DNA of 64,000 nucleotides from Atriophallophorus winterbourni. Taxonomy: Eukaryota > Platyhelminthes > Trematoda > Plagiorchiida > Microphallidae. Shown piece after piece: positions 60,201 to 64,000 of the stretch (the stretch's first letter is position 1; each line of letters opens with the position of its first letter). Made by a program: the position numbers and the translations under genes. The stretch is taken from positions 1-64,000 of the forward strand of contig JACCGJ010000597.1 of assembly GCA_013407085.1 (NCBI GenBank). The letters are read 5' to 3'. The notes beneath the pieces were generated by a model. The model was not told the DNA's origin and searched no databases. It was given only the letters and a program-made list of their open reading frames with translations.

Positions 60201-63200
60201 AAATGGCTTCAAATTCGAACATTGATTAACACATTCCACTGTCACAAGGCTCACTACACCCAAAATTTCTGTCTCCACCTGATGACGGCAAACAACCAGA
60301 TACGGGTTGTGGTGTGTAAGTGCGAAATATTGAAGCAACAAATTATTTTGATCAAACATTTTTGTACTTATCGCTTAATAAACTTTTATTTTCTAGAGAA
60401 CTGCAATTATGTGATGGAACTCGGACGCAATTTCGGCTTTAGCCTCGTTGGTGTCGCCGGTAATGACATACATGAAGGCAAACCAATGATGACTCTGGCT
60501 CTCTTGTGGCAATTAATGAGAGCGTACACGTTTTCTGTACTGGTCAAACTGAAAGAGGTCAAAGATTGTGAAAACCTAAAAGAACTTCGACCACAAACGG
60601 AGCATCCCATCGATGAATCTGAAATTATTGCTTGGGCGAACAACAAGTTACAGGAAAGTGGCAAACCCTCACGATTGGTGACCAAACTTGGTTTCTCTGA
60701 CCCGAAATTGACAACAGGGTTGCTATTGATTGACCTGATCGATGCCATTCGACCGGGCTCGGTGGATTACAACGTCGTTATGACGGGTGTCATAATGCAG
60801 GTATGCGAAGGAACGTTTTCAGTTCCTGATTTCGCTGAAACTAAGTAGAGGTCTCAGTAAGATCGAGCTCACAAAGAGGATTTTAATGCTTGAAATTGAA
60901 AAGATTTAATTTTTTCGGGAAAATCAATTGCTCCGCGAAAAACATCGAACTGTAATTTGAATAAACAGAAGCACTTCTTGAATGCATCGGTTAAAATTCC
61001 TAAGTGGTCGCCATTCCGATACAAAGGGAGTGTTTATGTGTTATAAGATTCTGGAAATCGAAGTTTTCATAATTTCGGTAAAGCTTTACATGTACATCGA
61101 AACAGATTGTGGAAATTAATGCGTAAAAATTGTGTAAATCCTAAGAATGCAATCTAAGCGTGACTGTAGTAATGCTAATGCATCTCAGGGAGATTAGTTG
61201 TGAGATATTCAACTGAAGCTGGAATTACTGCTCAATTGATGAATTGGATTGATGATGATCCCATAAACTACTATGTTTCGAAACCTTTTATTTGAACCTC
61301 ATTAAGTATGACTGATCATGTCTACCCTGATATCAAAGCTGGCGCTTGGTCTGACAGTAGATAATTATTTTAGAAAAGAAATCTTCTGTCCAGGCGCAAA
61401 GACATAGCAAAAGAAGACATTTATTATTGGGAAAAATTAATTATTTTTTGAAGGTTTTCAATATTTTCAACGAAAATTCGTAAGATCATTTCTATAGCAG
61501 GTCAGTAAATCCGATGCGCTTTTGCAACTAAGCATCAGACATGACATCTTTTGCGCTAGTTGGGATTAAAACGTTCGCTCTGATAGCTACGGTAGCCCTC
61601 TTTCTCTCAGTTTGATGAGGTTCTCTTCAGAACAAGTTAAGATTTCATGGTTTATAATTGCTCTACCGGTGAGCAGCAATCCATCCTTCTAACTTACAAA
61701 TATGAACATATATTAATCCCTTAATTGTGACATTTTTAGCCTAAAACCAAACAATAAGGATTAGTTCTGGCGTACTATTTTCACGCTGACAAAATATTAT
61801 AAAATATACTGTGAGCGGTTCACAGGAGAGCATGTAGAGCGTACTTATTCTCAGAAATTACATTCTTTCAAACAACAATTACTCTACTCGCAGCAAAAAG
61901 TTTCTAGCATATTCATCATATCTAAGGAAAATATAAATTTGCAATTATTTGTCAAGGAATAATTTCCAACTAAACCCCAGTAAATAAAGTTAAACTTGAA
62001 TGCCACTGTTATTACAACGAACCACGGTGTTCAAACAGTGAAGCACATCGAGATTCTTGATCACGCATTCAAGGCGCATATGGATGACCAAAGTAATTTT
62101 CGGTGGATGTGAGCAACACAAACCCCAGTAACATTGACAACGCACAAAAGCTATGTAAAGTTGGCAAAGCCCATGGAATTATAATACTAATTCCGCTTGG
62201 CAAATGAAACTATTTTTGTTAGAATTTGTTTTTTGAGGCTTAGGATACCAATTGTGCATGTGATAATTTATTCACTTGAGCATTGAATATACAACTACAA
62301 ATTTGTCCCGTCAGGAAAAAATGAAGAACGCTGAATATGCCATTACCTTGGCCAGAAGAATTGGAGCAAAAGTCTATGCAAGTAAAGAGGACATTGTTGA
62401 ATTGAAGCCGAAAATGATGATGACAATTTTAGCTTGTCTAATGGCAGTTGATTTACAAACATCGGAAACTGAAGTTGCTCCGACCTACGCACAAAATATT
62501 AGCGAAAATCATACTTACTTGGACAGAACACGTGAGGAGTTTATTCATACGCAATGTTTGAATAAGCTTGAATCTACGGAGATGGTCAATTCCGACACAC
62601 ACACCGACAAGAAATCACAAGCGCAAGTGATAAATAAACAATCGGCCATGTGGTATCCCGTGGTTACAGAAATTCAAAGACCCGGTAAATTATACGTTAA
62701 AACATATAATTTGACCTTGACCAACAACAATCGCTCCGTCGGACCTAAAGTTCCAAATTCTAAGTTATTCACAATCCACGGAGGCGCAGGTGATTGCGTG
62801 GAGAATAAAAACATCAAAGTTGAAAAAGCTGAGCAAATCAATGAATACAAAGTGAAAAAGTTGCTGATAAAACCCAGGTGTAGCTCCCCATCGAAAATGA
62901 AGACCGACATTAAAAATGATCAGTTCCAGGATTGTGGCAAATCAAAAGCGGGTCGAGAAAACGAAAAAATGAAAGCCGTTTCGTCAGTTGGCTCGAAACC
63001 TCTGATACATGTAATACACGAGGGTAAAGTGAAAAGTGTAGATGCTCAAGTATGTACGGAAGAAATTCCCGAACATCACCAGAGTTCGTGTAACATTAAA
63101 AATCTTGAGGCCACAAAACTTGTTAAGAAATGTTCCAGAGAAGTTATTGAAGCAACGAGACTGGAAAAAGGTGAGCTATTCACCACAGCTGCATCTACCT

Positions 63201-63274
63201 GGATGAAGAGAAAAGATGATAATTGCTCACATGGCGGAGGAAGACTATTTTTTGCTGCTCACACATATAAGTAG
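46221..63274 (+). CDS. PLS: Plastin/fimbrin, actin-bundling protein, complete eleven-exon gene
   Basis: Exons: 46221-46265, 46294-46452, 46484-46650, 46685-46780, 47495-47705, 50923-51108, 52447-52521, 54642-54867, 55233-55415, 60397-60800, 62315-63274. All introns are GT-AG; total 2712 nt, 903 residues. Plastins cross-link actin filaments through two tandem actin-binding domains. Visible: two EF-hand-like units (1-70) lacking most calcium ligands, CH1 (about 107-226, [37 protein letters not shown]), CH2 (254-360, [24 protein letters not shown]), CH3 (388-499, [32 protein letters not shown]), CH4 (515-630, [42 protein letters not shown]). Ordinary plastins stop about here (627-630 residues in humans). 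This one continues about 270 Lys/Ser/Glu-rich residues in the last exon. Confidence 0.95.
46266..46293 (+). other. 28-nt intron 1 of plastin
   Basis: GTAATTT ... TTCTTTCAG. Splicing joins ETFYK to FDPRYSG, which lines up with EAFAK-VDLNSNG of vertebrate plastin. Without splicing an in-frame TAA follows at once. Confidence 0.82.
46453..46483 (+). other. 31-nt intron 2 of plastin
   Basis: GTAAAAC ... TTTATAAG; contains an in-frame stop if retained. Splicing joins SLSDFKR to LYQEICKK, the counterpart of the second EF-hand end. Confidence 0.85.
46651..46684 (+). other. 34-nt intron 3 of plastin
   Basis: GTCCGTC ... TACTGACAG, phase 2. Splicing joins FSSWIEK to NLREDADC at the start of CH1. Confidence 0.85.
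46815..46846 (+). repeat. (AT)n(GT)n microsatellite
   Basis: About 20 bp of AT followed by GTGTGTGTG in plastin intron 4. Confidence 0.9.
47706..50922 (+). other. Plastin intron 5
   Basis: 3.2 kb, AT-rich. Bases 49621-49701 repeat 14599-14680 (GCGGAGCATGAAACCATCAT onwards). Nothing else recognisable. Confidence 0.7.
51109..52446 (+). other. Plastin intron 6
   Basis: 1.3 kb with no recognisable gene or repeat; the ends are GTGAGTG and GTTGTCAG. Confidence 0.75.
52522..54641 (+). other. Plastin intron 7
   Basis: 2.1 kb AT-rich intron. It contains the GATA tetranucleotide array (53935-54240) and no other recognisable element. Confidence 0.75.
53935..54240. repeat. GATA/GATG tetranucleotide array
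   Basis: About 305 bp of GATA units interspersed with GATG and a few GATC/GATT variants. The three minus-strand reading frames through it (Ile-Tyr-Leu-Ser repeats) are artefacts of the repeat. Confidence 0.97.
55641..55718 (-). repeat. SINE-like repeat, right module fragment
   Basis: AACAGAAGCCTGATTCAGGT ... GCACGTGGGTTAAGATAC, preceded by TATGTATGAATG (tail remnant). In plastin intron 9. Confidence 0.7.
56290..56390 (-). ncRNA. Hammerhead-like repeat, copy E
   Basis: On the minus strand: GTTTCAAGGCAAGTGGATCT, TGATCGTACTGTCCCTGG, CTGATGA (56339-56333, canonical), then GAAAAAG in place of GAAA and ACCGGTC followed by GTAGTG. The catalytic A-rich box carries an insertion, so it is probably inactive. 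It lies antisense in plastin intron 9. Confidence 0.5.
56434..59410 (-). mobile_element. CR1-like LINE, decayed, in plastin intron 9
   Basis: Minus strand, right to left: a possible ORF1/5' region (59406-58640, no firm motif), endonuclease start (58630-58208, [33 protein letters not shown]), linker (57575-57390), RT (57086-56856, [27 protein letters not shown]), [14 protein letters not shown] box with stop (about 56750-56700), the catalytic FADD box changed to FVAE (about 56665), and thumb (56634-56434). It is inactive and antisense to the gene. Confidence 0.82.
59752..59865 (+). repeat. Dispersed repeat with GACGAAGCTTCTG block, second copy
   Basis: Matches 9028-9138 block by block (CGTACTGACACC, TGACGAAGCTTCTG, GCGAAACGTTA, CATGATCGGTCAC). 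Confidence 0.6.
60033..60070. repeat. (TA)n microsatellite
   Basis: About 37 bp of TA repeats with one interruption in plastin intron 9. Confidence 0.93.
60225..60345 (+). ncRNA. Hammerhead-like repeat, copy F
   Basis: Family blocks CCACTGTCACAAGGCTCACT and CTGTCTCCAC, canonical CTGATGA (60279-60285), stem I CCAC/GTGG kept (60275-60278 with 60309-60312). The second box is GATA instead of GAAA and stem III is lost. It is a decayed copy, sense to plastin, only about 50-170 bp upstream of exon 10. Confidence 0.5.
60801..62314 (+). other. Plastin intron 10
   Basis: 1.5 kb AT-rich. A faint relic of the hammerhead-bearing family may lie at 62010-62120 (GATTCTTGATCACG; GGATGTGAGCAACACA). Nothing else seen. 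Confidence 0.65.
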
Positions 63275-64000
63275 ATCGATAATCCATTTTGGATACTTTT
63301 ACAATCGATTTATGAATTTAAGTGATCTTGATTTGTTACTGAAATACAGTTTCGTTTACTGATTCACATCGTTACATTAATTATATACAAGTTTTTTGAT
63401 ACTGTCATTGTTTTTTTATTTTTTAATCGAAATTCGGCAATGAGAAATTTCCTTTACATTAATATCCATTCCCCTGACGAATTATATTAAAACTTACACA
63501 GGCTCCGGGGAAATACATTAGGTTATAGTTTCTTGTTTGAAATAAATAATTAATGAAATTCTCAAATAATTGAGTCGGCCTACTGCAGTTAAAATTCACT
63601 TTGTGTTACAATTGAAAAGGACTCTATTCAAGCAGACAAGCATGTGATAATATAGAGAATGTAGATCTAGCACCATCGCGATCTTGATATTGTTCTCGAG
63701 CGTAAATTATGTACATCAAGCAAGTAAAAAATCAAAATCCACTGTATACAAATTATAGTGTGTTTTCTTCGCAACTGATAGAATCAAGAATCGAGAATCA
63801 AGATTTTATGGTGAAAAAAGCAATCGATTTACATGTACCATTGGATGACAGCAATAAACTACAGAGGATGAAATCAAAATTCTACTGAGGTGTTTGGTTT
63901 GTATGGGGTCATATGGCGTCAATATACAGGGTCGATAGTGAAGTGCTCTTTAATATAAGCACCAAGTTTCGATTTGAAATCACGGATCGTAGTAGAGTTT
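63275..64000 (+). other. Plastin 3' UTR and downstream sequence
   Basis: AATAAA at 63541-63546, 267 nt after the stop, is the best polyadenylation signal candidate. No further gene is recognisable up to the window edge. Confidence 0.5.

Noticed and set aside
1..64000. CRISPR arrays, rRNA or tRNA genes, bacterial operons
   Set aside because: No spaced direct repeats, no rRNA core sequence and no tRNA cloverleaf found by eye; the window is eukaryotic with spliced genes and retroelements.

Overview
This is nuclear DNA of a flatworm, most likely a digenean fluke. Support comes from two spliced protein-coding genes with 28-34 nt introns next to kilobase introns, gag/pol relics that look like CsRn1-type (CHCC gag) Ty3/gypsy elements, CR1/RTE-like LINE debris, and hammerhead-ribozyme-like intronic repeats. 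The species cannot be fixed from the sequence alone.

Layout. 1-1310: minus-strand LINE fragment. 4606-15483 (minus): a complete six-exon TRABD gene (TraB-domain protein, about 405 residues) whose introns carry many copies of one roughly 100-230 bp SINE-like repeat, hammerhead-like repeats and LINE scraps. 16140-17095: LINE and SINE debris. 17166-24713: two near-identical Ty3/gypsy elements fused head to head into a palindrome with 3,640-bp arms and a 62-bp loop; a ~115-bp direct repeat flanks the structure on both sides. 25130-31700: three CR1/Jockey-like LINEs, one with an uninterrupted 510-codon reverse transcriptase frame. 31966-36708: a full-length CsRn1-like LTR element with 299-bp LTRs and a CCGTAC target duplication. 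37640-41740: an older relative, split by a 425-bp solo LTR. 43340-45740: a third, decayed relative on the minus strand.

46221-63274 (plus): a complete eleven-exon plastin/fimbrin gene. It predicts 903 residues: degenerate EF-hands, four calponin-homology domains and an unexpected C-terminal tail of about 270 residues. Its introns hold a 300-bp GATA array, a decayed LINE and further hammerhead-like and SINE-like copies. The two host genes are unrelated housekeeping/cytoskeletal genes, divergently oriented and separated by about 30 kb of nested transposons.

Exon models were derived by hand. All splice junctions are GT-AG, reading phases close exactly, and the spliced lengths are multiples of three.
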